From Neurospora crassa OR74A (taxonomy: Eukaryota > Ascomycota > Sordariomycetes > Sordariales > Sordariaceae), in the NCBI RefSeq assembly GCF_000182925.2, contig NC_026501.1, forward strand, positions 8,845,917 through 8,909,916: a stretch of DNA of 64,000 bases, read 5' to 3'. Shown piece after piece: positions 1 to 11,350 of this stretch. Position 1 is the stretch's first letter. Each line of letters starts with the position of its first letter. The notes under the pieces were generated by a model that was not told the DNA's origin, searched no databases, and worked only from the letters and a program-made list of their open reading frames with translations. The translations under genes and the position numbers were made by a program.

Positions 1-2001
1 GTTGGGCAGTTTGGGCGCTGGAAAGGCAGGCGACGCAGGGCGCTGCGGTCCCGGCAGCAAAAGCACTTGCCCCCGGACCATTCTGATTGACAGGCTGACA
101 GGCGCCAGGAATGAAGACAAGGGCATTGACACAGCTTTTTATTGCCAGGCATTTCCACGTCGCTAGGTGACTACACACAAATCATCAAACTGAACATTCA
201 GCGACAAAGCAAAACCGACACACTACATAATAGTAGGTAGTCATTCGCAAAATTGCTACACCTCAGACACGGCCAGGAGCCTAGGACCCTCTGGAGCACA
301 CGGGGCGGCGGCGACTGGAAGCGCTCCCCAAAAGGTGAAGTATTGGAAAAATAGAAAAAAAAGAAAGAGATGAGGGCAGACTCCGAGGGGGAGGTTCGAA
401 GGCTATGGGGGGGATTAAAAATGGTCTGAAGGGGTCATTTCTGTTGGCGTTAGTCGTCGCAGGTGGTCGGACCATTATGACGCACTTTGCAGGAGTTCGC
501 AGTCGATCTAGCGCACAAAGAGGATGAGCTCCGGCACCAGAGCTCTTCTCAAAAGCCGTTGGAACTTGGACGGCCGGGGGTCTTTCGCGGGTTCGGGAGA
601 GGGAGGGCGCCGACGACTCGGATTTCTTCCTACTGTTTCCACTGTGGACGCTGCACCTTGTGCATATTGGAAGGCTCCATCCAAACCTCCTTCCCCGCGG
701 CGGCGGAACAAACTCACGACCTTCCGCGCCGTCTAGCGTGCCAACTCATGTGCCCACACTGGGGCCCGGGGGTAATGGACAAGGGGGGTTATAGTCAGTA
801 GACAGGGGTACTACCTAGTGTCGCCAAGTCGAACATTGGCTTCTTTTTGTGGAAGCGCCTGCCACTTTTGGGACTAACCTTTTTACGACATGGCTTGATC
901 CGCAGCGCATCTTTGCTTCCTCCTTCCCTTAGTCCCCTTGGGCAAATCAACGAATGGAAGTCCTCGATCCCTCGATACTCGATAGAAAGCAAGATCACCA
1001 TCATCACTATCCACCACGGCACCACACGTGCGGAACAATCCCAGGAGTGCGGCAATCGTCGTATCTTGGCCTGAATGCCTGTGTTAGTTACTTACGGCTA
1101 GTAGGACATGGAGGACGATGGAGAATTGGAAAAGACAAGACTAGATGGGACCCCCACCCCAATTTGTGCAAATTTGCGAGATAGGTATTCACATCACAAA
1201 ATCCCGGGCGGGCAAGTGCCACATGAGTTCTTAAGGTGTACAACAGCACAGAGCAGCAGGAGCAGCACACCGCAGCACAGACACTCTCTCGAAAACGGAA
1301 AGAATGTTACGTGACGTTACATCCGATTTGCACCTATCAGTGAAGTGACCAGGGCATCTGATAATGCATTACCGTTCATGCAACCCAACGCCAACCCCGA
1401 AACGACGACGACGAGGAGGAGGAGGAGGAGGTCCCAAGCAGGGAGGGTAAGCGCTTCTCAAACACTGACACACAATGGAAACCACCCAACGCACCTGGAA
1501 AATCTCTCCACATCCTAATGGCTCCATAAGGGTACGGCTCCCGAACAGAAATACTCTTCTTCACCATCATCATCACCACGATCCTCCGACCTCGACTCAC
1601 TACTTGATCCCAATCCCAGACAGACAGACACACAGAAAAGATTCAACAACAACATGTCCGGCTCGTCTTCGTCCACCATCTCTCTCATCTCCCCCCCGCC
1701 AAGGCCTAGACTTGACCTCATGATCCGCCGACGCCATGCCATGATGATGGATGCAAGGAGACGGTGCTCCACGCATGGTCTGTTCGGCTAATTCCATAAC
1801 CGTTTACTCCGGCACACCGTCACGGCCCTAGAAAAGACCAAGAATCCTCCAACCTGCCTGTCCAGACACGGATAGTGCTTTGTTCCTGGTCTCCCACGCC
1901 TTCGACATGACGCCGACTCGCGCTTGTTTAGTCCAAGGTGATCAAGCCAAGCCAAGCCTTGTCATGCCTCCATCGGCCGAGGTTGGACCGTTCACAATCG
2001 T

Positions 2002-2222
2002 CTTCAAAATCATACCGTCGTTCCAGCATCATCCGAGGCATCCATATATCGATCCTGCTGGTTCTTTTCATCACCAAGACTATGCTCGAACCAGACCCCA
2101 GGGACGGAAACTTCAAAATCATACCGTCGTTCCAGCATCATCCGAGGCATCCATATATCGATCCTGCTGGTTCTTTTCATCACCAAGACTATGCTCGAAC
2201 CAGACCCCAGGGACGGAAACTT
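2002..2222. repeat. Perfect tandem duplication, 109-bp unit
   Basis: Two copies start at 2002 and 2111 with the same sequence and a period of 109 bp, then break off in the first bases of a would-be third copy. No mismatch was seen between copies, so the duplication looks recent. It lies in apparently non-coding DNA. At this length a duplication would probably be too short to trigger RIP. Confidence 0.9.
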
Positions 2223-2531
2223 ACTTTGCCGGTTTGCTTTCTTCTTATCATCACGTCGGCAATGTCAATAACGTAGCGTTTCTCTGCAGTTGTTGATTAC
2301 TATAGCAGGGTAAGTTTGTTAGAATGAGACCTCACCACCCATTTGCATCATATACACTGTCTAGTATGAGACCTTACCATCACTTTTTATGCATATTGGG
2401 ACATTAGTATCACTTGTTCACCTTGCATAAGAGGGTCATTTGGAGTGGAAGAAAGCTACAAAGTGTCTTGTTTCGATGATGTGTCTGGCACTCCTAGCTA
2501 ACTCCCTTTTCCCAAATTGCTAAAACACTTT

Positions 2532-2558
2532 CCCCCCCCCCCCCCCCCCCCCCCCCCC
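2532..2558. repeat. Poly-C tract (27 C)
   Basis: Uninterrupted run of C on the plus strand in non-coding DNA. Its exact length is prone to sequencing error. Confidence 0.9.
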
Positions 2559-2793
2559 AATCGATTTCCGTCCAAAATTCCTCCGTCGGCACCCAGTTGG
2601 CCTTGAACCCCAACACTGCACCTCACATACCTATCTCAATCGCCCTACTCTTGGACCCTTGTTGTAGTGTATCATTCGCTTGTCGGCGCTGAAGCCGTCG
2701 GTAAGTGGCGTTCGGTCCTGTCCTTCCGATTGATTTTTTTGTTTCAGCGCCCACTTCCCGTTCGTGAGGTTCGTTGGTTGGAATCCGAGATTG

Positions 2794-2795
<2 letters not shown>

Positions 2796-2832
<37 letters not shown>
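2796..2832. repeat. Poly-T tract (37 T) just 3' of gene A
   Basis: Run of T on the plus strand, so a long A-run on the coding strand, starting about 24 bases after the TGA of gene A. It is too long and too pure to be an ordinary polyadenylation signal. It may be simple slippage, or the tail of an ancient retrocopy-type insertion. Confidence 0.85.
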
Positions 2833-2855
2833 CATTTTCTTTCTTTTTCTTCTCT

Positions 2856-5493
2856 TCAGAAGCACTCCTCTTCCTCGAGCTCGACAATGTAGGTCAATGG
2901 GCGAGTGCTAGCCCGCCAGTTGAGGAACCACCGGAGCTCGCGTGCGTCCAGGGGCCTGTATTCCGGCCCATCCAGGCGGAAGTACCACCTGTCATCGCTG
3001 CCCCGAACGTATTCGGCGTAGTAGGAGATTTCATCGCCTGGGCACCGAATATGTTCCATGACGAACCACCTAGGGGGCATCTCCTCCGCCTTGAACCACT
3101 TTTCATCTGGTTGGTCCGAATTGATGACGGCCTCAGCGACCTCCGCGATGGAATCTTCGTTGATGTCGTTCGTGATGACCTCAGTTGTGCTTTTGCTGTG
3201 TTGATCCTCTAGTTTGGGCTCGGACTCTGGCTTCAGGGCCTCTGGCTCGTCCCAGGGGACCCAAGGGAGCGGGAGCTCCTCCTCCACGTTGACCTCAGGC
3301 AAGATCTCCGGCTCATCGTCCCATGGAACCCATGGGAGTGGGAGCTCTTCTTCTTGAGTCTGAACCTCATTGCGCATGGTTTTCTAACCCATGGTGGCAA
3401 TCGGCTCTTGCTCGTTTTGAAGTTTGGCTGCTTCGTGTAGGGCAATTTGATGTAGTTTAGCCGGTAGTGAGGCAACATCCCCGACAATGAAGGCGATAAG
3501 CTCCTCGTATTCCCGCCAATTGAGCTCATCAAGTGAGCCGTCGTCATTCAAAAAGAACCAATTCCCGCAGCTCATCTTGGCGTAGCTGGCACCACCAGGA
3601 CGCTTCAGAACGGCTACTATCTCTGAGTCGTCTGAATCGTGGGTGTAGTCGTAGGGAGTGCTCATGTCTTCCGAGCCGCTGGGGGAAGTGACTTTGTTGC
3701 TGTCGTTGGAAGAAGTGGATCTGTCGCTTGCCGGACTCCGATGGCGCGGGGGAGAAGGCGAAGGGGTTTCGTCTCTAAGAAGTTTCCGGTCATATTCAAT
3801 GTCATCGCCGGGTTGGGCGATGGGATCGAAATTGATGGCCGTGGCCTTTTTGGCGGAAAGAGCGACGGTAAACCCAGCCATCGCCTGGTACTCGGTGATG
3901 TTGTCTGGGCTGGAGTAAACCGTTGTGGGAGAGGCAGGTTCTGTGGCGGTTGTCCTGCTGCCGTTGGTGTCTTCAGAAGTGTTGGTCCTATGGAAAGTTA
4001 GTGAGGCCCTTTAAGTGAAGTTGAGTTGGCGAGGGTAACTTACTCGTTGGACACTTTCCGAATGTGATGGGGAGTCTCCTGATCGGGAGAGCTGAAGATA
4101 TTTTTGCGGATTTGAATGCCGCTCGGAGTCTGCAAAAGCTTGCCCTCGGGAGTCCGGAAGGGAAGGCCGACCGTGGTGTGCGAAACCGGAGAGTGGTCCG
4201 GGGTCTCAATGAGAAAGCCGGATTCGGTGAAGCGGGCCCCAGTTCCCTCGGGAGTTGGCGGAGTCGGAGAGTCGGGCGGGCTGGGTCGAGTATCGACCTC
4301 GATTTTCTTTGCCAATGCCACCGCGTCATCCTCGCTGTCCGAGAAGGCCTCCAGATCCTCCTCGTCCCATTGTTGGAATGTCGCTTCGGGGTCTTGGGCC
4401 AGAGCGATGGTAGAGGCATGCTCTTGAGAGTCGGAGAAGCACTCCACCTTCTCGAGTTCGTCGCAGAGCCTGTTGACCTTCTTGGCGAAGGCAATGATAT
4501 CTTCCTCAGATTCCGAGAAGTCTTCTTCATCGGCGAGGCTGTTGAAACTGCTGTCGGCTTCGTGCGAGGAAGAGCGCGGATGCTCGATGTCCTCCTCGTC
4601 TTCCTCGATCTCTTCCTCCTCCTCCTCCTCGTAGATGGTCGAAAGTTTGGCGTTGAAGATCGGATTGTGACCTGTTTTGATATCAGCTTTGATCTCTTTA
4701 TCGTCGGGTCTCGTCTCAACTTACTAGTCTTGCGTGCGGGACGGGCCGCTTTGACGATCTTGTTCATCTGAACAATCGCAGTAGCCTCGGGAGCTGAGGT
4801 GATGGCTGGGCTCGGATGAGGCATGTGGGCGAGCCACATTTGGTCTTCCTCGAGATATTCGTGGAGGCTGTGGAAATCAAAGATGTCGAAGGCGAGGCCA
4901 CCGAAGTAATCGTTGTCGCTGTATGTCGACTTAGTGTCATTGGCGGAGGTCGTGGCAGGAGTGGTGACCTCAGCGAAGTCGGCAGTGGGACGAGCGTGGT
5001 GGTGGATTCGGACTTTCTTGTCGACTGGAACGACAAGTTCGGAGGGCTCGTTGTCGATGGCAGCGTCCTTGGTGGAACTAATCGAGGTGGCATTGTTGGG
5101 GCCGCTGGAGGTGTCAATGTCTTGATTGTTCAAAGTTGTCTCAAGGGTGTTGATGAGTTCTGAGTTGGTGATGTCGGTTGTAGGAATGGCGGTATCGGCA
5201 GTGAGAGTGGCCTGCTGATCGGTGTCGGTGACCTCAGGTGTAGTGGCCTTGAGGGCGATGATGATGAAGAATGCGCTGAAGATAGCGAGGAGAGTGCTGC
5301 CAGTGAGTGTGGCGATGACAATCATGCCGATGATGACATTAAAAGTCGTGTCGAAGCTGGCGGAGTCCATGTTGATGGTGATGTCGTTATTCGGGAGGCA
5401 GGCGCTGTTGGCGTTGTTGCGCATGTCGGTAGTGTCGACAATGCTGGGGTTGATGATGTGCACGAGTGCGGAAGATCCGGCAGAAGAAGACAT
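2856..5493 (-). CDS. Array gene A: membrane-anchored WY-module protein with internal UAG
   Basis: Function unknown. Model: exons 5493-4725, 4671-4044 and 3987-2856, with introns of 53 and 56 nt that have GTAAGT donors and CAG/TAG acceptors; all phases agree. The full frame is 842 residues ending in TGA. Residues about 51-82 are a strongly hydrophobic, probably membrane-spanning stretch. Acidic low-complexity sequence follows, then the shared F-L-E-E-D-Q-M-W motif and a D1 module near 588-635 (core C-G-N-W-F, then E-Y-E-E-L). An in-frame TAG at 3386-3384 (codon 667) splits the frame. The next 175 codons stay open and contain a twice-repeated E-L-P-L-P-W-V-P-W-D motif and a D2 module (G-S-D-D-R-W-Y) near 772-830. 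The short product would be 666 residues. The TAG lies in the loop of a CATGG/CCATG hairpin. The last intron falls right after V-S-N-E, as in B and C. Confidence 0.8.
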
Positions 5494-6760
5494 GATGTCG
5501 AATGAAGATAGTTAGAAAGACGGAGTGGAGTGAGAAGGAAGATGTGTGGAGAGGATGGTGAGAAGAGGTAATCGAGGTAATAGTCGCGCTGTTATGCTTG
5601 ACTGGTGATAGATAGGGGGAAAATAATGCGGCAGAGCGGCAAGATCTTAGTGATGATCGTAGATGGTTTGAAAGTCGATAGCAAGTTGTCGCGAGACAAG
5701 AGAAATCTTTTGCAGAGAGAGAGAGCTGCGTGGCGAAGAAGTTATCGTTGATCGAAGGTAAAGTTAGCGGTAGCGCTGAGATACTCGATGTGAGATGGGG
5801 GAGAGAAAAGGATTCAGTTTCCAGTTCTGGCATCAGAAGATGTGCTCTTATACTTCCCCAGGCTGGGCCCGTGCTACTGCGTTGCTGGGTGAGTTCAGGT
5901 CTGTTCAGATCAACTGTTCACGGTTTAGTAGTGCAATAACTACATGTTTGTCTTTGAATGTCGCCATTGAGGTGGGCGGAAGGTGGTGGCAGCAAGGTTG
6001 GTGATGCTTCTGACAGGCGACTGTTGGTGTTTTGGTTGTCATGAGCAACCCGGCGACAGGGTATTACACCTGATTGGTCGAGACGGGTAGAGCATGACCG
6101 GACAAGGGAGGTGGCCCGTGAACAGGCGTGAACAGCTGCTCTTGGGGGACTGGTTAGTAGTGAACAGGGGTGAACATGGTTGAACAGATGTGTAGGCACA
6201 GCAACGGGGGAAGGGAATGGAAGAGTGGTTGCTATATCGATTGTTCGGCCAGTATTCGATATGGAACGTCTGGCGACAGGTAGATTTACAGCCGTTACCA
6301 GCCAAGCTGATGGTACTCGAGTTTACTGAACAGTCTCCAGAGCCGTGGAAGTCCACAAAGCTCATGGAACTTGGCATTTCCCTGGTGACTGGCTATATTT
6401 AACTGTTCGGGTATCAGTTCAGCGACAGCCAGATCTTAAGTTGTCGCCGAGGAAGCCAAGTGGCCCTCGAGTTCACCGATTTGACTCCACAGTCGCTGAA
6501 GCTGACTGAAGCTAGAAGCTCATGGTAGATTGGAGCTGAAGATATTGGGGGCTGTTTAGACCAAAGCATCCGAGATAACATGGCTGGCGATAGTCTAATC
6601 TGACAGGTGTTGCTGACAAGACTGACGCTGCCTGAGGTCACTGAACAATCCTCACAGTCGTATAAGCTGGTAATTCAACAAAGATGGGCGCTAAAGTTAC
6701 TGAGGGATGTTCATCCTGGGTCATATGATATTGTCTACCTGGCGACATCCAGATGTGCAG
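5494..6760 (-). promoter_or_regulatory. Upstream region of gene A with TGAACAG motif cluster
   Basis: Contains TGAACAG or its complement CTGTTCA at about 5901, 5914, 6119, 6129, 6161, 6181 and 6327, with a TGAACA at 6171. There is a CCAAT-type element (TGATTGGTC) at 6071 and several CTGTCGCC/GGCGACAG words. The same three elements recur upstream of other array members. The factor that binds them is unknown. Confidence 0.45.
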
Positions 6761-6797
6761 CTGGCAACGACCGAGTTGACGAGGCTAGAGTTCATCT

Positions 6798-6823
6798 AAA
6801 AAAAAAAAAAAAAAAAAAAAAAA
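6798..6823. repeat. Poly-A tract (26 A)
   Basis: Uninterrupted A-run on the plus strand between the promoter region of gene A and gene B. No coding sequence or target-site duplication was recognised around it. Confidence 0.85.
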
Positions 6824-7918
6824 TCACAGCCGCAATAGCTGGAGGTCGAAGGAAGATTCGTATTACTGAAGACGCTTGCCAGGGGATGTAAGAACTCATG
6901 AAGCCCAGAACGATGGATATCGCGTGTCGTTCAGAATGACAGACTGACGTGGAACGTATAGTGCCAAGACATCGCAATGCACTAACGGCGGAGGCCGAAC
7001 AAGTGTATGGTCATTGTAGAAGACACTCCGCGATAACGTCATCGCACAACAGTTTCGAGCTGATACAACTGGAGTTAGAAGTAGTTTAGAAGCTATAGTT
7101 TCCTGTAAGATTTGTTCATAAACTTCATTCTCTAAAGAGGGTGGTAGATAGGGCCACACTCTCGCGGTATGGTGGCACAAGGGCCTTGTTAAGTGCGTTC
7201 TGAGAGCGCTTCGCGATCTCGTCGTGTTCTCGTTCTCGATGTTTTCTTTTGACATCACAGCACAATTGATTGTGATTCTCTTTGAGGCTTTGACTGTTTC
7301 TACGCGCAATCATGTTGTAAATCAATTGTCCGTCCTGCTTCGCACATTCTCTTCGAAATCGATGTTGGTATGTTCCCGTCGAGAGGTCCGTTAACAATGC
7401 GGCGGCGGGGTATTTACCTACGGCCAGTGATTTCAGGGGGACAATGACTGGGTGTTAGCAGAACGGGCCTTTCAAGCGGTTATAGCGGGCCTGCACTAAC
7501 AGCCTCTTGGTGGGAAGTATTATCCTGTCGTTCTGGAACCGGGCACAGGTGGCACTATGATGCACTATCATGCACTATCGCTATAGCGTGTAATCAAGCA
7601 CTATAGTGTTAGCGAGATAATAGCCCGAAGACAGCGTGATGCTACAATCGTGGCATGCTGGAAAAGTGGAAGGAGTAGAACGGGCATTTCAGGAGCAATC
7701 AATCACGCAAGCAATCATTGCAATCAAACATCCGGACACCTTTCTTCATTAGAAGACACTGTCACAACTCACGATATCGGTCAAGTTTTACCAGTAGCAA
7801 GCAATTCATTGCGCTGTTCTCAATGATATCCCGTTGAGTCCCCAATCCTTGTCCTTCCTCCCATCCTCCAAGTCCCGATCATGGTCCATCCTGTGCTTGA
7901 CCCATCCGTCCTCTCAAT
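6824..7918. other. Intergenic region without a supportable gene
   Basis: Open frames at about 6.9-7.4 kb have no domain, no clear start and no splice signals that join into a gene. A short repeat-like stretch of TGCACTATxxTGCACTATC words sits near 7560-7600. The right edge is the 3' flank of gene B. Confidence 0.4.
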
Positions 7919-10102
7919 TCACCAACACTCGTAAACCTCCTCCACCTCTTCCACTTCCTCAATACTCTCCATCTCCAAACCCCAAGCGTACCACTTATTC
8001 ATATTCCTCCGCTTACCCAGCACCGCCCTCACCCACGTCTTCGGCTCCCTCTTGGCCTCCATCTCATCAAAAGCAAATTCATCACCGTCTCTCCACCGAT
8101 TGAACTGATCGAGCTCACGAGCATCCAGCAAGCGAAACATGCCCTCGTACATCCAGTACACTTGCTCATCGTTGCCAATCACGATTTGTCTCTGCCCGTC
8201 GGGGTGGTTGAAGAGGCCGATCACGCCCCAATCTTCGTCGAGATCTTCCGGGTCTTTCCAGACAGCGAGGGTGGATTCCCAGGCTGCAAGGGGGTCGGAG
8301 GGGTGGTAATCGTCTTCGTCCTCAAAGTCGTCAGCGAGATCGGTGGATGAGAGGAGTTCGATGCCGGTGGTAGCCTGATAGTCGGCAGGTTCGGTGCGAT
8401 CGATGAGTTTGATGGGTTGGTTGGTGTTCCAATCGTCGTCGTCAAACCAGTCTTGTCCGTTGGAGTCCTAGTCCTCGGGGGTAGTGGCTTGCTTGTCCGA
8501 CTCCTCATCTTCCACACTCTCAATAATGGCAATTGCGTTGCTGGTCATGATTCCCTCCTCGGCGTCCGCTTGTTGCTTCTTGTCGAAATCATCACGGGTA
8601 ACGACGGGGGTTTGGCTGGTCCAGTCGATGAACTCCTGGTACTCGGCCTTGGACATTGGGCGGATCTCGTCATCGTCGTCGAGGGCGTACCAGTAGCCGC
8701 AACTCATTTGGACATAGCGGCAGTTGAGGTCGAGGCGTTCCATGATGAGAGTGACTTCGAGTTCGGAGTGTGAGAGGTGCGAGTAGTTGTACATGTTGTC
8801 GAAGGAGGAGGTGTCGAGAGTGGCGGAAGGCGACTGGCTCTCTACAGCTTGCTTGAGCTCGTTGATGTTTGCCAGTGCGGGATCGTCAAACTTGTTGTTG
8901 ACTTTGTTGGTGTCGGCGATGGAGTACACCGTTTCGGGCGTATCCGGAGTGGTAGCTCTACTCGCATTACTATCGGTAGTGTTGTCCGTCTCGGTTGAGG
9001 AAATGGTACTGCGCATCACGTTAGCAACTCTACTGTGAGTATGAGGCAGGATTTGGTTGGATGACTTACTCATTGGATAACCTGCGATTATGGTGAAGGA
9101 AGACGACTTCTGTGTCGACTACCTTCTTGGAGCTGATGTTTTCTGTCTTCTTGTCGGTCAAAAGCTTGATGTCGGAAGCGGTGGCCTTGATGACTGGAGT
9201 GCTTTGCTTGGTGACCTCGATGGCTTGCTTCTTGGTCTTGGAGATTGAGTGGCACAGTTCGGGTTGGTTGGCGACCGCATGCACCCATGTCATCTTATCT
9301 TCCATCAGAAAGCGCTCGAAGTCATAGCCGATGCTTGAGGCGGAGACGCCCATGTCGTCAACGTCAGCGACGTCGGTGATCTTGGAAGCCATGGAGCTAT
9401 TGACCTCGACAATGTCGATGATGGGGAGGACATGATGATAGGTATGGCCTTTGGAGTTGTCAACCTCGATGATGTCCGTTTCGGGTAGGACATGCTGATA
9501 AATGTGCTTCTCATTCTCCAGCCTGGTGAAAAGCTCCTCACCAGCGATGCGAAAAGTGGCGTTGCGGTTGTCGTTAGTGGTGGTGTCGACATTGTGGATG
9601 AGCTTGTCTTGATGAGAGACTTCGACTACTTGAGCAGACTTGTTGTCCGCGATGATCAGAGGCGCGGTAGCTTGAGCGTCGGTCGACTGGGTGGTATCCT
9701 TGCGATTATCGACAATATTGGACTCGTGAGTCGTCTTGTTGATGTCAATGGAGGTGATGTCCTTGATGGTGGTATCGATGATAGCGTTCATGCGCCGAGC
9801 TTTCGTGATGTTGTCGATCAGGCCGCCTTCCTGACGTGAGTCGATGAGGGAGAGTGTTTGGAATTCTTGAGGAGTGCTGAGGATTTTGGGGATCTGAAAG
9901 GCCTCAGTGGAAATGGACACTAAAATGGCATGGTCAGAATTGTCTAGAGACCCGAAGCTGCGACTATTGTGGACGACTTACCATGAGCGACGCTTGATGC
10001 GGTAAAGGATGCGATGGCCATTGCCTTGATGTTAGCAATGGTCGGGAACGCGAGGCGTTGGGTCTGCGCCGTGAAGGCGGAGAACCAGAAGGAGAAAGCC
10101 AT
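7919..10102 (-). CDS. Array gene B: WY-module protein with internal UAG
   Basis: Function unknown. Model: exons 10102-9982, 9919-9070 and 9008-7919, with introns of 62 and 61 nt (GTAAGT donors; TAG and CAG acceptors). Total 686 residues, stop TGA. The hydrophobic N-terminus (M-A-F-S-F-W-F...) resembles that of gene E. Two copies of a Y-x-H-V-L-P-x-x-D-I-[IV]-E-V motif and an F-L-M-E-D-K-M-T-W motif follow. D1 (C-G-Y-W-Y...E-Y-Q-E-F-x-x-W) precedes an in-frame TAG at 8470-8468 (codon 504). The next 182 codons are open and encode W-G-V-I-G-L-F-N-H-P-D-G, a D2 module (Q-V-Y-W...F-N-R-W-R-D-G-D) and a C-terminal W-G-L-x(4)-I-E-E motif. D2 begins upstream of the first ATG after the stop, which argues against a separate downstream gene. 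A GGA/TCC plus CCG/CGG hairpin puts the TAG in its loop. Confidence 0.82.
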
Positions 10103-11350
10103 TGCGAAGAAATGAAGATTGAAGTGGCGTATCACGAAGATGATGAAGTAGGCTGATATTGAAAGATGATGAAGGATGTTGAGGCTTCTTTGCTATGGTG
10201 CGCAATGATGCATGGGATATCCTTAGGTTTTTGGATGAGGGAGGAAGGATTCTGGTCTAGGATCTGGGGCAGCGAGGGAGATTCTTATAGCCTCCCTGGT
10301 GGGAACGTGCTTTTAACTGTCGCTGGCGACTGTCAACAGGTTTGGATGGTTTGTTGACATGGTGATGGTGTTGAGGTTGACATGGCGAACGGATATATGA
10401 CATCGGATTGGTCGGTTTGGGGATCAGGGGTACGAATAGTGCAGGTGAGGACTGAACAGCACTGAACAACAGCGCAGTGCTACGAATAAAACTTCAGCCC
10501 TGTTCGGCTCCAGAACCCATGAACTTCTGTGCGATGCAATTGAGAACTGTTCGCTGTCGGGTTGTTGTAAGATTGGCCCGGCAACCATGCAGATAAGGTG
10601 AGTACTGAACAGCGCTGAACAGGTAATCAGTACTGGGGAAGACACTTCACTCCGACGGTGACTGTCGAATCCTCAATCAATGAGGTACTCTGTACCAATA
10701 TAGAAAGAATATTGCCACCACGTTGGTATGAAAGTTCGCTGTCACCCAGCTTCCAGCTTTCTCACGATCTCACATGCCAAGACATACGCTGACGGGGATG
10801 GAAAAACAAGGGCGATGGCAGTATTCACATCGTCGATGACACTCGGCGATAATACCAGCACGCTTTGTTCAGTTGTAGGAAAGATAATGCAAGTAGGTAT
10901 AAGAAGTACGGAGATAAGGCCTACCAAGTTTTGAGGTCAAGATATGTATTGAGAGGCTGGAAGATGTTACGTCCATGGCATAGGAGGAAGCTGCTTTGCA
11001 TATGAACGATCATCAAAGACACTACTGGTAGTTTAGCATATTTTGTACACAAGGGTGGAATGATGAAAAGAGCGGTGCATAACTAGTCAATGCCGAAGAA
11101 GAGTCACCTGTGAAGTTTTCATCCAGGTCAATCGTGATTTTCACCCAAGCAGTGAGATTAGGTAGCGAGCTTGCAAGTATCATGTCACGTCACGAGTCAC
11201 ATGGGACAATGTGAGGTATCTCATAAACTTTCATTCATTTCCCTTGCTCAATCATCCGATCACCATCCTTCTATCCTTCCTTCATGGACCGGTTCGCTTC
11301 AAATCCTTACATCCTGAACCACATATTTATCCTCCAGTCCACTTAGTTAA
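10103..11350 (-). promoter_or_regulatory. Upstream region of gene B and 3' flank of gene C
   Basis: The half next to B carries TGAACAG at about 10453, 10606 and 10616, TGAACAA at 10463, CTGTTCG words, a GATTGGTC element at about 10406 and CTGTCGC words near 10315. No gene was recognised between 10.7 kb and the TGA of gene C. Confidence 0.4.

Larger units (their letters stand above)
1..2855. other. Region without a supportable gene
   Basis: Several short open frames exist on both strands, but none has coherent composition, a recognisable domain or fungal intron signals. The region holds a 109-bp tandem duplication and poly-C and poly-T tracts (separate entries). The right end is the 3' flank of gene A. 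Confidence 0.5.

Noticed and set aside
6798-6823. Poly-A tract as a LINE/SINE tail
   Set aside because: No element body, pol III boxes or target-site duplication recognised upstream of it.
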